Shown: piece by piece, positions 1-11,515 of the stretch
Layout of the letters: each line of letters starts with the position of its first letter
Position numbering within the stretch: the stretch's first letter is position 1
Origin: Laburnicola sp. R22_1
Lineage: Eukaryota; Ascomycota; Dothideomycetes; Pleosporales; Didymosphaeriaceae
Reading direction: 5' to 3'
DNA: 64,000 bases
Assembly (NCBI GenBank): GCA_014281115.1
Contig: JACONQ010000011.1
Location: forward strand, 434,001 to 498,000
Notes under the pieces: model-generated
The model's database searches: none
What the model was told of the DNA's origin: nothing
Seen by the model: the letters and a program-made list of their open reading frames with translations, nothing else
Position numbers and translations under genes: made by a program

Positions 1-218
1 ACTTGCGGCGCCCCGCGAAGCCCAACAAGCCGGCCTTGACCATGTTGTGGAGGTGTCGGAGAAGCTGCGGACAGCGGTGCTAGCCCGGAGATGGGACTGC
101 CTATTATTACTAGATGGCGTGGACGGACAGAGGCATGCGGCAGCGGGGCACGCGCTGGGGGGTCGACTGGAGCGAGGGAGGCGGGTGCGTGGTGCGGCGG
201 GCTGGGGCTCGACTTGGA

Positions 219-276
219 GTGGGAAAGAACGATGCGATAGTGGGAAAGAGCGATGCGATGGCGTGGGAAAGAACGA
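219..276. repeat. Short minisatellite, about 3 copies
   Basis: Three imperfect copies of a GTGGGAAAGARCGATGCGAT word follow each other with spacings of 21 and about 24 bases. It is a small tandem duplication with no evident function. Confidence 0.7.
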
Positions 277-2877
277 GGGACTGTCGGCAGGCGCAACCAG
301 CAGTACCACGATTCACGATCGACAGCCCCGGGCTTTCACAGCGCTGGCGCAATAGGAGGCGCTTCTTCCGTGCCGTGTCGGTCGATGAAAATGCAATTGT
401 TTGTGCCCCGGGAGGCAGGGGCAGGGGTAGTGACCAGACACGCAGGAGGCGGGCAGCAGCCGATGCGGCACGCTCGGGCAGAGTCGAGGGCCGGTCAACG
501 AGCGCCGGGGGAGCGAGGATGAGGATGGTGGGAAGCGTGTGGGAGGCTGGCGAGGAAGTGAGAGCGGAGGAGGGCGAGGAGACGTTGGCGGGCACGGGCG
601 TTCCCAAACAAGTTGCAATTGCCAATGATGGTGCTGGTCGATATAGGAGTTTGGCACGCGTGGGGAATAGGAAATAGTATTCTGCGTCCGCTTGCACGCA
701 TCCAGGTGCCGAGGCCGCGCGCAATGACCTCACACGCTGTGCTGAGGCATGCCCATGATGAGGGCGTGATGTCGTCGTCGCCTCTCAACATTACAGCCTC
801 TCCTCTCCTCTGTATGCATGCATGCGCGGCCAGTCCCACCGATCCCCCCGTCGCACCGCGCTTGGCTGAGGCAACCTTGGATGGAATAGCGGCAATCAGC
901 AGCTTCTCAGCAGCATCCAACCCTCAGCAGCTCCCTCCAGCGCTGCATGTGCTAAAATTGTCCTCGAGTGGGTCCGGCTCCCATGCCAGGCACCAAGCGT
1001 TAAGCTCCCTGCCCCAAGCCTTGACGGTGGGCACTCCGGTCCCTCCCTTTGCATCATTCCGTATTTCCTCTGCACCGCCCTCGGCTACCCGTTGTCTCTT
1101 TTTTATTTTAGAACCTCCTGAGAGGAAGCCCGCTCGTCTTTTGCTACCCCCAGCTCGGCGGGCCAGCCCGGCAGACACAGCAGCAGCGCCAGCCATGCGC
1201 ATCCGAGAGGCGCCACTCCTGTCCGCGCGAGCTGCTCGTGGCGATGCCGAGCCTGCCCTGCTCTCCCACCAGCACAGGCCGTCCCATGCCCCGAAGCGGC
1301 TACCGCTCTCCTGGACGCTGCAGCCGTCTTCCAGCCTCACCCATCGAGCCATCGAGCCATCGAGCTGACGGACGCGACCAGCCATCATCCATCTCGCCCG
1401 GCTGCTAGCTAAGAGCCATCCTCGGGCAGCATGAACAACTACTGCGTGCACGGCAGAGCTTCGATATCTGGAGGAGACGCGCAATGGCGCCCAATGGTGC
1501 CCCACCCCGCTTTGTCTAGGGGGGAAGGAATACTGGGACTGGATCCTCACGGCAGGTGCGTCGAGAGTCGCGACGTCCCTAGGTCGCAACCTCGCAGCTA
1601 GCAACTCAGCGTCTGCTCATGACACTCACATCATCATGCATGCTCCTACAAACCCACCCGTGTTTTGCGCTGTCCCGAGATGGCTGGTAGGCTGCACCTT
1701 GGCCGCAAGCTACAACGGCCGGACCCTGACAGTGTTCCCGGTGGGACGCTGCGACGAGCCTAGCCTCCCCACTTCGGCTTTTCTTCTGAGATGAACAACC
1801 ATCGAGTGCATCAACATCTTCATCATCGTCGCCGATCCTATTGCCAGTGCTCCAGTCCGCTGGGAGCCCCGACACTGCTTGCCTGCATATCGCCTCGCTT
1901 CTGTCGCCCTGCCGCGGCGCTGTTGCTCAGAGCCTCATTCAAGACAGAGGTGTTCTTGTGAGGTCCGATCCCCACCGGTTACCATGTACCAGAGAACCGT
2001 CATCCGAGCTCTCTTCGGATTATGAACAGATGCTCTCTTCGGCTTCTACGTCTGCTCGTTTGCTCGTTTGCTCGTACTCGGATGAGCAGCATTGACTTGA
2101 CCCTTTACAAGGCTTCGACAACCCAATATCGTCATTCTAGGCTTATATACAGGTTTGCTAGGCCACCAAGAGCTTGATGACTCGGCACCTTACTCTCTCT
2201 ATCCTTATGTCTGGCATGCTGGACGGTCTGCAGGAGTCGTGCTGTTTTTCCGGAGCTCCTTAAGGGTACCGATTAGCTTTCGGGCATCGTCGAAACAGAC
2301 CCTCCAACGGATACTGGCGAACAATGCGCATTGTTCATAATGTTCGAGATCCACTTCTCCTTCCCGTGGGCATAATGAGTCCAAACACAATGCAGTATTG
2401 CGTCTTTGTTCTCGTCAGGCCGAGTAAACAACCAGCCATCGGACATTCGTGCTGCGAATGGAGAGAACCGTCCCAGATCTATTTCAGTCGTTTTGCTGTT
2501 CCTCCTGGATGGCTGAGCGTCAGCGGCAAGTGGACATCTCGTCGCTGCTGATTCTCGACTGCGTTGCTCGACAACTTCAGACGCTCTACCGCAAGGGCGC
2601 GTGAATCTGAAGACCTCGAGCTGGATCGATTTTCCACGACCCATCCAGAGCTGCGGTATGCATGCATTTAGGAATTGTCCTTCGACCTGGGGAGCCTGGA
2701 TCGGTTTATGGGACCAGTCCCTTATACCTCGTTTACGCTTCACCTCTACCAAGTGTTGTCATTCGTGAATGTAATTCGAGGGTTCTTCCTTGGGGTCGAA
2801 CTTCAGCATGATTTGGTGCCAGCCTGTGCATTGTTGTCGCTGTTTATTCTTTTATTTTCGTTCTTAGGTTGATTGAG

Positions 2878-2987
2878 TGTTTCCTTCGTTGTGGCGTGGA
2901 GAAAGAGATAGGTGCGGTAGTGTTCAGAGTGATGTTTCCTTCGTTATGGTGTGGAGAAAGAGATAGGCGCGGTAGTGTTCACAGTGA
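2878..2987. repeat. Tandem duplication, 55 bp x 2
   Basis: Two near-identical 55-bp copies, each beginning TGTTTCCTTCGTT and containing GGAGAAAGAGATAGG, abut at 2932/2933. They differ at a few positions, mostly transitions. Confidence 0.8.
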
Positions 2988-5484
2988 ATATACCGTGGGA
3001 CGTTGGCCTGACCTCACGGTGGTCGTTATCATCAGAGCTGGTGGACGCAACATATGCGCACTGACGGCATCGAAATCTTTCCCCTAAACAAGAAGGGCGG
3101 ATTGTTTGATTGTGGTTGATATGAGGTCTGGGCGATTCGATCGCACGCCAATGGCTCTGCCTATGGCATTTAGCATTCCTGCAAAGCCCAACAAGCAACC
3201 GAGGGAGCACCCGGGTGACTATCGGCGTCATCCTAGCCAATGTGGGACTATCTCAATTGCTCTTGCCGCTGTTATACGATGCCCGTGGCAATATGAATCG
3301 ACCAGTGGCGCCGCCATCGCTGTAGCCGTCGCACCCACATCCGCTAGGTCGGATTTCGCGTGGACGCTTGTCCACAAGTTCGACATCGTGGAGGATTGTT
3401 CGCATGGCGGCCTTCGTGGATGGGGGCCACATCACCAGTGTGCAAATCGAGTCGCATACGTGAGTCCACAAATGCTAGCCAGATGACCTACATCCCGAAA
3501 GCAAGTACGGGCGTGACTTGGATCGTATCGCAGGGACAGTTGGTTCCATCTGTGCTCCGCATCGTCTGTGTCGATCTTGTTGGTTGCCGCCGCTCCCCTA
3601 TCTTTCCTCTCTATTGCGCGATTGAATCGCCGCAGCCGTTGTCCTGCATGTGTCAATCGGCCTTTGCGCAACACCGTTTCCTGGATATCATAGCTTCGAG
3701 TATGATCGAGCGCTACGAGCCGGAAACGATCTGGACCATGTCAGCGATCGGAGCTCGCATCGTGAAGACGCAGTGGTATATGTCATCTGTGCCATATGGG
3801 ACTCCGTCATGTCTTCCCGCTATTTCCCGAGTCGCTCGACATCCTCTTCGCGCGTATACCGCCGGCTGTGTGCTTCGCACAATATAGGTCGATGACACTC
3901 GCTTTAGGCGGAGTTTGGGACGTAAGCGTGTGTGACGCCCTAGAGTTATGGAGGAGGGGACGGCCTTGTTTACCCGTGGGGCCTAAAACAACATGGATCG
4001 CGTCGATTATGGAGCCTTCGCGCGATGATAGACATGACGAGATGCACCTTGGCCCCGCCCGTTCTTCGAGGAGTCAGGCGGGAAAGCTAGCTTGCGAGAC
4101 AGGAGCTCCCGGAGGGGATATTGGTGAATATTCGTTCGTGGGTGTGCAGACTGCTCTGGTTGAGCTCGGGCTTGCGGTCGCGATGGGGACGTCGGTCGTC
4201 TTTCGCTCGAAGGGGTTAATGGCGGTGGCGAGTTGGCTGTGCTGGTGTGCTTCTGTCGTATGCGTCCGATTATCGTGCTCGCAGGGCCTCTGGGGGTATG
4301 GCTGCCTGTGTGTTTAAGATCATGGGGCAGGTCTTCGACGAGTCGGTCATCGCTCCCTTTTCGACAAAGTCAGCATATGAGCCAAACTTGCTGCGCCAAA
4401 GGCCACAGAGACATCCAGACATGCGTATACTCATGGGCTACCCCGGTTATGATTGTCGTTTCCGTCGGTCGCTGGCCGGTCATCGTCGTTCGGTTTCGTG
4501 TGGAGTCAAGACAGTAGTGGGCTGGCTGCGACAGAGTTTCCCGACACTTGAGCGGCTCACGTCTGTTTCCGAGGTCGCAAGTATTGCCGCCGCTATCATG
4601 TCATTCTTGCAGGCAGGGAGGCGCCGCAGCGCATAACATACACGACCACGAAGGACTTGCGCCTTTACGAAGGGAAACGTCTGAGAGAGTAACCATGGCA
4701 GCCAGTTGCTTTCCTGTGCTTCCAAGACAAGTATCGATTCGTGTAGGCGCAAAATCTGCCAGGGCTGGCGTCGTTGTTCGGGTTGGCATCGAGGGCTTGC
4801 GGTGCCAAAAGTGGTCGATACCAGGGCACATCTATGTCTGTGTCGGGGGCTGCAAGTACTCCTGTCATGTAGTCTTGCGGTGCAAGTATCATGTCCGCCG
4901 AACCGGAGCTGCAGCTGCGTGAAGGGTGTTGATGACTTATCCGACTTTACGCATGCACAATGAGCTGCAAGGTTGGTGTCGTTTCATGGTTGACGCTGGG
5001 CGGGTGATTGGCGCGGCGGCTGTCTTGAGCAGCAGAAGGCGAACCTCGGCGCCGGAGGCCATTCCGCGTGCAAGCACTACGACGGCCGACTATCGCAACA
5101 GGCTTGAGAGCCCAAACACACCGCTGAGCCTGACTTGTATTCCCGTTGCACCATGTTGTTGCTGCTGCTGTCATTGGCCTCGTTGGCCGTTCGGTGGGCG
5201 TCTTCCTTCAGCAGCTGAAGGCGGGTTCGGACGCCAACTGCCTGTCTTCAGTAGAACGACTTAACGCCGGTCTCTAGCAGCGCGATCGAAATCCCAGGTC
5301 CAGAGATGCGCCCTGACTGCCTTGCCATTATAAAGATATCTTTGCTGGTGTGGTTGGCTCCGTCTGGCCGTTCGAGTCGCGATCGTCTGCGTAGCGGGGG
5401 GCGAGCTGCGGCGTTGGAATCTATCATGCTCGAGAAGGAGATCTCGGCTGGTGTTAGCAAGGAGTTCAGCTCGAGCTGTAACGC

Positions 5485-6420
5485 TGAGTCTTGAGTTACA
5501 TGTGTCTGTACGATCCCCCTCGTGTCGGCCCTGTTGTCTTTGGCGGCCTCGCGGTGAGAGTCGTCGGTGCGGGGGGTCTCTGGGTCTTGAATTGCCTACT
5601 GCACGATCCCCCTTGTGTTGTCGCTGCTGTCGTTGGCGGCCTCGCGGTGAGGGCTGTGGGCGCGGGGAGTCTCTGAGTCTCGAATTGCCTACTGCACGAT
5701 CCCCCTTCCTTGTGTTGTCGCTGCTGTATTTGGCGGCCTCGCGGTGAGATTCGTCGGCGCGGGGAGTCTCTAAGTCTCGAATTGCCTATATCTTCCCAAT
5801 ACCCCTTGTGTCGTCGCTGCTATCGTTCGTTGACGGCCTCCAGGGCTCGCGGTGAGGGTCGTGGGCGGGAAGTCTCTGGGTCTCGAATTGCATATATCTT
5901 CACGATCCCCCTTGTGCTGTCGCTGCTTTCTTTGGCGGCGGTGAGAGTCGTCGGCGCGGGGAGTCTCAGAGTCTCGAATTGCCTATACCTTTACGACCCC
6001 CCTTGTGCCATCGCTACTATCGTTCGTTGGCGGCCTCGCGGTGAGGGTCGGGGGTGCGGGAGTGTCTAGTGATCAACCATCATGCACGAGAGCGAGATCC
6101 CGCCTGATCTTAGCAAGGAGTTCAGCTCGAGCTATTACACTGAGTCTCGAACTCCCTATATCTGCGCGATCCCCCTTCCTTGTCTTGTCGCTGCTGTCGT
6201 TGGCGACCTCGCGGTGAGTGTCCGGGGTACGGGAGTGCCTAGTGATCAACCATCATGCACGAGAGCGAGATCCCGCCTGATCTTCGTAAGGAGTTCAGCT
6301 CGGGCTTTTACACTGAGTTTCGAATTGCCTATATCTGCACGATCCCTCTTCCCCTTGTGTTGTCGCTGTCGTTGGCGGCCTCGTGGTAAGGGTCGTGGGT
6401 GCGGGAGTGCTTCTCGTGAT
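5485..6420. repeat. Degenerate tandem array, about 90-180 bp units
   Basis: At least eight diverged units recur, each containing GAGTCTCGAATTGCCTAT, then CACGATCCCCCTT, a GTCGCTGCTGTCGTTGG core and GGCGGCCTCGCGGTGAGGG. Later units carry an additional block with ATCATGCACGAGAGCGAGAT and AAGGAGTTCAGCTCGAGC, so the array has mixed simple and composite units. A single copy of the composite part precedes the array near 5425-5485. No frame stays open over several units, so it does not look coding. Confidence 0.8.
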
Positions 6421-6423
6421 CGT

Positions 6424-6745
6424 AGACGAACTCGCCGATGCGACAGGGGCGGCAGAGCAGCAAGACGATGACAAGTCGAACATCTGCCTGAATATGCGTA
6501 TACGATTGCCCTGCTTTCGGCGCTGCTGTGGTTGGCCTCGCTCGCGGTGAGGTTCATTGGCGCAGGAAATGTCTTCAGTAATTATAGACGAACTCGCCGA
6601 TGCGATAGGGGCGGGAGAGCAGCGAGACGATGGCAAGTCGAACATCGGCTTGAATATACGTATACGATTGCCCTGCTGTCGGCGCTGCTGTGGTTGGCCT
6701 CGCGGCGAGGGCTTTCGGTGCGGGGAGGCTCGGTAGTGTCTGACG
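6424..6745. repeat. Tandem duplication, about 162 bp x 2
   Basis: Two copies start with AGACGAACTCGCCGATGCGA at 6424 and 6586. Each runs through GATTGCCCTGCT and TGGTTGGCCTCG, the latter related to the core of the preceding array. This looks like a later amplification of the same sequence family. Confidence 0.8.
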
Positions 6746-6810
6746 AGGTTGCGGGTGTGAAAGCGGAGGGTGAGCAGCACCATCATACCTTCGCAGGCCG
6801 GGGCTACTAC

Positions 6811-7300
6811 GTCGAAGATCCGCGTGAATGTGCCTGTGAAGCTGCATGGTTATCATCGCTACATCAGTGGGCATCGCGGCAGCGCTGCTCGCTACAGGGG
6901 CTGTACGGATGACGCCCAGGCGCAGTTGCAGGCACCTGCAAAGAAGGGCTACATGCACGGCGATGGCCAGATGAAAGCGAGCTGGGGCTACTGAGTCGAT
7001 GATCTGCTTCAATTTGTCTATGACGCTGCATGGCTTTCGCCGCTGTATTGGGAGGGCTTCACAATGCGGCATCGCTGTTTGCTGCTCGCTGCAGGCAGGG
7101 GCTATACAGATGATGGAGTCACAGATGCAGAAAGACAGCATACACGGCGGATAACCAACTCAAGGTCAACCAGGCTATGAAGTCGATGAACCGCTTGAAG
7201 ATGCCTACAGAGCTGCATAGTCATCATCGCTGTATGAGTCGGGCTTGCCGCAGGCAGGGGCCCTACGGATGCTGGAGTCATAGATGCAGAAGGGCATCAT
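6811..7300. repeat. Tandem repeat, about 185 bp x 3, strongly diverged
   Basis: Three units begin near 6811, 6994 and 7182 with GTCGAWGAWCYGCBTSAA. Each continues with an AGCTGCATRGT-like word and, further on, GCAGGCAGGGGC or GCTACAGGGGC. Divergence is high. It continues the repeat-rich zone begun at 5485 but with a different unit. Confidence 0.65.
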
Positions 7301-9301
7301 ACACAACATTCCAAAGGCCACGACATCGTCCCCAGCCCAGCCGCCGCCTCCCAAGCGCAGCGCGCCCCGTCCCATGCCATGATACTAAATCCCTTCAATT
7401 CTCTGGTGTTGCAATCCTTCCCCGCCCCACCCCAGCCCTTCACCTCAGCCTCGCCACCCAGCCCATCACACCCTCCCACCCACTCCTCCACCCCGCCTTA
7501 TCCCCACCCTATACTATATAACCTCCCCAATTGAACTTTCTCTCACCAAATGATTCAGCGCCCCTGATGATGGGATGGCCCAGCGGTTTGGGGGCCATCG
7601 TTCGAAGTGATCGAACAATGTTGAGAAGAGTAAGTGTTCGACCCCCCCTTCCTTCTGTTTCTGTTTCCCCCCTGCACAACTGCCCAAAAGTAAAATCCGA
7701 GAGGGTTTTCTTTGTAGCTTTCGACCTGAGGTCGGGGCGAGTTTCTTTTGCTGGTTTTTTTTTTGCTGAAGGGGGTTTTTTTTTTTGCTAGGGTGGGAGA
7801 GAGGAAGGAGGGAGGGTAGGGGTTCGAATGGCGCTGTGGGAGGGGTTGGTGGGTGAGGGTGGTGTTTTTTTTGGGTGCTGGTGGATAAGGTACTACTACT
7901 ACACAGGGACAGGACTAACAAAGAGGCTGCGGCATTATAATGTAAGAGGAAGAGCAAAGGTGTAAGAGGATATACGGTAATGCTGGCGAGCGTGGCGTGT
8001 AGAAGGACGATTCTCTGCATTGTATATTAACGATGTGGATATTAGCTTGTCTTACGCGCAGCGTAATAGTATGGCTGCGAGTATTATCGCTCTCTAGTTT
8101 ACAAAGGAGGCGTATGAGCGCGAGGGTTTAGGCTAGCTCTACTTGGCCTTTCTTTAACAGCGCTACAGCCTAGGATATTAGTGTATGCATGGTTCTACTT
8201 GTTAGGAATCGTGTTAACTCGCTAGCCTATGTGCGGGCTTTCTGTCTAGATTTCTGCCGGTTAAGTCTTTCTAGGGAAGAGGAGGTGGTAAGGCGTCGAG
8301 TGTGTTTAGAGTGTTTTCTTGCTATGGTATTTGTAGCTACCTAGGCTAAGGTATGTGGCGTTAGTATTCTACCGTAGGTAGAATAACAAAGGGTTATGTT
8401 GGCATCTAACTATAACTATATACCTGGATCTGGGCGCTACTCGATAAGATAATAGTCGTACATCATATGCATTCATAGCAACGTGGTAAGGCTGTTTTTG
8501 CCTCGACTGGGCTGTCTTTGCATGTATGGAAGTGGTGGGTCTGACCGGTATGGCGGGGTAAATTCATGGATCCATACTGCTAGAGCACGTGAGGGGCTGT
8601 GGAACATGGCTTATTTGTTGCCTAAGGTACTTAAGATGGAGGTGGGCTAAGTAGGGTAGGACGAGCTTTTTTTATTCATTCATATCAGTTTATAGTCGAC
8701 CTAACCTTTTACAGATTATAAGACTTAACAGCAAGCACAACTAAGGTTCAACAGCCAAAGTACGTAAAAAAAAAAGGCGCGATTGGGATCAGCCACAGTG
8801 GGGAGCCGAAGCATGATAGGAGGAAGCTTAGAATTTAATTTTTACTCTTCACCAGGACGAAATGGATGCTGGCGGTGTTGGTGTGTTGATGGATTAATGG
8901 TGCAGAATGGGGTGGTTGTAAGGCTGTAAGGTTGGAATCACGTCCAAAGCTTTAAAGGTTCGATGCGGGGCTGCATGTGTTTGCTGCCTTGCATTCCTCG
9001 GCGTCGGCTCCCTTCGCTGCGCCACAGTCTGCCTGCACTATCAACTCGCTACTTATCTTAAGAACGCCTACGCGCTCGAAGACGGCATCCTTCACCGTGT
9101 GGATTTGCGATGCTAGATTAGCCTCGCCTGTATCCGACAAGGCTGTGCTATCACATTTAACTATTATGAAAATCATCAACTCCTCCTGCTGAGCACATGT
9201 TTGTGCGGGTAACTTCTTCGGCCCCGCCCGCCTTCGACAGTTAAAAAGGCTCCCATGGCAATACGCCTGCGCTCCCCGGTAACGATATTCCAATTTCACA
9301 A
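7301..9301. other. Intergenic region with homopolymer runs and a decayed relic
   Basis: No intact gene is visible. 7300-7520 is a CT-rich, low-G strand; 7740-7790 has long T runs. A perfect 6-bp inverted repeat lies at about 7600-7616. 8030-8400 has the character of a decayed coding sequence (separate entry). A short A run lies near 8766. 8840-9300 is ordinary upstream sequence of the RBR gene. Confidence 0.5.
8030..8400 (+). pseudogene. Decayed coding relic with TAG/TAA stops
   Basis: One plus-strand frame from about 8030 to 8190 reads like protein but is cut by TAG, TAG and TAA. From about 8190 to 8385 another plus frame stays open with an amphipathic, Arg/Glu/Cys-rich character up to a TAG. 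Stops of the TAG/TAA type are what RIP makes from CAG, TGG and CAA codons. The stretch ends with GGTAGAATAACAAAGG, also found in the dispersed repeats at 22080, 36020 and 36400. I do not recognise the protein; a transposon fragment is most likely. Confidence 0.4.
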
Positions 9302-10552
9302 ATGGCGACATCTACGCCCATGTCTTCGGTTGAGCGCGAAAGCATTTCTGAGCCGCCATTTTCCATTCCATTTCCGAATCCTACCAAAGACATGTGCCAC
9401 GGCCTCGCACAAAAATCCCCTGCGTCACCTCCACCCCCTCCCCTTCCGATTCCTACTCACACCGAAGACTCTCCGTCTCCCGAAGACCCCTCAAGCGGTA
9501 TCCTCCCCAGGCGCCACTCAAAAACACCACGCCCATCCGCATCCACGCCTTCACAGACGAAGCACCAATGCATCATCTGCACCGAAGACCTCCCGCCCAC
9601 CTCCTTCCTCGAATACACGCCATCCTCCCAGACGATCCCCCACCGCTGCTACCCGCACATCTCGCCCCTCCCCCTCCCCCCCTCCTACGACATCAGCCCC
9701 GAATCCGACATCAACGGCTACGACGTCGAAGCCGCCACACCCGTCTGCAAACCGTGCCTCTCCGCGTACCTCCTCACGCAATACCAGACGCGCGGCGCGG
9801 ACAGGATCCAGTGCATCCAGCCCGGGTGCACGCCCTGGGGCGCATCCCACGCGTGGAAGTACTTCGCGGGCGCGTTCCTACCGCCGGAGCTAAGAGACGG
9901 GTTTAACGACGAGCTCGTAAAGAGTCTGTATGGGAGGGAGAGATGGGTGTGTCCTGCGGGGTGTGGATGCGGGGGGGAGTGGACGCTCAGGCCGGCGGAG
10001 ACGTGGGGGTATCCGCATGTTGAGTGTCCCGGGTGTAAGGGGAGGTTTTGCGATGCGTGTCGGAGCCCGTGGCATGCGGGGAAGACGTGTCAGGATTATC
10101 AGCGTGCGGGAGGATGGCAGAGGGATGGTAGTTGTTTGGCGGGCGATCGGGCGAAAGGTGCGGTTGCGGCTGGGATGAGGAATGATTACTTGAGCATCAG
10201 GGAGATGTATCGGCGAGATGCGCGGCTGTGTCCTCGGTGCCAGATGGTTATCTTGAAAGATGGTGGGTGCAGCAGTGTGCATTGTCGGCAGTGCGAGCTG
10301 TGGTTTGAATGGCCGGATGCGGAGAAGGTGCGGGCACCGAGTAGGAGGGAAGAAGGGTTGTTGATGCGGTTTGCTAGGAAGGTGGGTGGGTGGTTGGGAC
10401 GGTGGAGGGTGGAAGCGAAGCGGAGGACGGTGGGGATGCTTCAGGAGGATTGTGAGCTGGATATGGAGCTTGCTTCTTCCTCTTATTCGGATAGGTCTTC
10501 CATCGCCAGCTCGGATTCCATCAGCAGCAGGGAGGGCTACCATGTCATGTAG
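9302..10552 (+). CDS. RBR-type (RING1-IBR-RING2) E3 ubiquitin ligase
   Basis: A 416-aa intronless protein. Residues 1-85 are Pro/Ser-rich and probably disordered. RING1 begins with CIIC (90-93) and uses later Cys/His pairs to about 176. An IBR-like zinc module spans about 217-263 (CPAGCGCG, ECPGCKGRFCDAC, WHAGKTC). RING2 is at about 310-331: CPRC, then GGCSSVHC, then CRQC. In RBR ligases ubiquitin passes from E2 to the Cys in the GGC motif, here Cys323, before transfer to substrate. The last zinc-ligand pair of a canonical RING2 (FCWxC) is not seen; the sequence reads FEWPD, so RING2 is shortened or unusual. The tail is basic, then Ser-rich. The ATG at 9302 is the first in frame. Fungal genomes carry many such short RBR proteins; the substrate cannot be inferred. 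Confidence 0.85.
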   Translation: MATSTPMSSVERESISEPPFSIPFPNPTKDMCHGLAQKSPASPPPPPLPIPTHTEDSPSPEDPSSGILPRRHSKTPRPSASTPSQTKHQCIICTEDLPPTSFLEYTPSSQTIPHRCYPHISPLPLPPSYDISPESDINGYDVEAATPVCKPCLSAYLLTQYQTRGADRIQCIQPGCTPWGASHAWKYFAGAFLPPELRDGFNDELVKSLYGRERWVCPAGCGCGGEWTLRPAETWGYPHVECPGCKGRFCDACRSPWHAGKTCQDYQRAGGWQRDGSCLAGDRAKGAVAAGMRNDYLSIREMYRRDARLCPRCQMVILKDGGCSSVHCRQCELWFEWPDAEKVRAPSRREEGLLMRFARKVGGWLGRWRVEAKRRTVGMLQEDCELDMELASSSYSDRSSIASSDSISSREGYHVM

Positions 10553-10570
10553 CTAGCTAGCTAGCTAGTC
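10551..10570. repeat. (AGCT)n microsatellite directly after a stop codon
   Basis: About five AGCT/GCTA tetranucleotides begin inside the TAG stop codon of the RBR gene and run into its 3' UTR. The unit is self-complementary. Confidence 0.8.
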
Positions 10571-10690
10571 GGAAGAAGGATACGCATTGTGCGCTCAGAA
10601 TTCTAATCCGCACAATGTCCTATCCGCGCACGACGACACACATCCCCTCCATTACATGCTCACAATACGACAAAACAATGCACCACCCCA

Positions 10691-10702
10691 ACATATATAT
10701 AC
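10691..10702 (+). promoter_or_regulatory. TATA-like element
   Basis: ACATATATATAC lies about 150 bases upstream of the ATG at 10850 in a CT-rich, CA-rich leader typical of fungal promoters. No other motif is clear. Confidence 0.4.
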
Positions 10703-10849
10703 CCCCTTCCCACCCTACACTATAATCCCCAGACCAACTTCTAATTCCCACAACAGCTAAACAACAGTGTAGCACTCACTCTACTTCCTTTACTACCAAA
10801 ACGACAACCACACATCACACTTTCAATCCCCTCACGAACAAACAAAACA

Positions 10850-11515
10850 ATGCTCTCACCCAAGCAAAACCGTTCTATCGCGCGGAAGCCTGTCGGGAGC
10901 GGCGGGTACAACGACAAGCCCGCTATCCCCCTTCCCAACAACGAAGAGGTCGCAGAGATGCACGCTCGCCCTGGCCAGCCCACCCCATCCGAGAATCCCA
11001 CCCTGCTGCTTTCTCCCCCTATCAAGAAGCTATGCCGAGGCGGCTACAACCGCAAGCGCTCCGTGTGCATCCCCCGTGCCATCGCGATGGACCGAGCCGG
11101 ACGCAACGGCAAGCCCGCCGGTGCTCTATCCCCCCGCCCTCGAACAGACAGCCTCGATCTCGTCCCTGGTCCTAACACTCCCATCGCGCCCCCTTCTCCT
11201 TCGCCCTACACCACCCGCGAAGCAGACGCCAAAGCCGTCCGCACAATCCACATCCCGATCCCCACCCCGAACAGCATCTCCCTTTCCTGCGGCCACTATC
11301 ACGATAGCGAGGACGCGCGGGGCCTGCTGGACACGTGCGATATGCCGCGTAGGTGCATTATTAATGAGACGTCTGCGGCTTCGGGGCGGCGGGGAGGGTT
11401 GGCGGTTAGGAATTGGCGGGCGGCGTGTGTGCGGTTTGGGTGGGTTAGGCGGGGGCGGTATGTTGCTTTGGGGTGTGTGGAGGAGGGGGAGGACGAGGAG
11501 GAGGGTGGGAAGTAA
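10850..11515 (+). CDS. Hypothetical protein, 221 aa
   Basis: An uninterrupted frame starts at ATG 10850 in a good fungal context (AAACAATG) after a C/A-rich leader and a TATA-like box. The product is Pro/Arg-rich. It has two Gly-Tyr-Asn segments (GSGGYNDKPAIP near residue 20, RGGYNRKRS near residue 64), a middle region SLSCGHYHDSEDARGLLDTC (about 146-165) and an acidic tail EEGEDEEEGGK. There is no signal peptide or membrane segment. Overlapping frames in other phases show no better character. I do not recognise the family. Confidence 0.6.
   Translation: MLSPKQNRSIARKPVGSGGYNDKPAIPLPNNEEVAEMHARPGQPTPSENPTLLLSPPIKKLCRGGYNRKRSVCIPRAIAMDRAGRNGKPAGALSPRPRTDSLDLVPGPNTPIAPPSPSPYTTREADAKAVRTIHIPIPTPNSISLSCGHYHDSEDARGLLDTCDMPRRCIINETSAASGRRGGLAVRNWRAACVRFGWVRRGRYVALGCVEEGEDEEEGGK

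Larger units (their letters stand above)
1..5480. other. GC-rich stretch without a recognisable gene
   Basis: I see many overlapping open frames on both strands here but none has recognisable protein character, conserved domains or convincing splice structure. Base composition is that of the gene islands, not of the AT-rich transposon blocks. Apart from two small repeats (219-276 and 2878-2987) I find no structure. A non-coding transcript or long-decayed sequence is possible; nothing in the sequence decides it. Confidence 0.4.

Noticed and set aside
47..1604. Long open frames on both strands in the first 1.6 kb (for example 110-733 minus, 613-1368 plus)
   Set aside because: They overlap each other, are a by-product of GC-rich, stop-poor sequence, and show no domain, signal peptide or splice support.
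7570..7665. tRNA-like A box (TGGCCCAGCGGTTTGG) and B box-like GTTCGACC
   Set aside because: No acceptor stem, T stem or anticodon arm can be closed around these words.
8952..9311. 119-codon minus-strand frame upstream of the RBR gene
   Set aside because: It overlaps the RBR start and has no recognisable features; probably chance.
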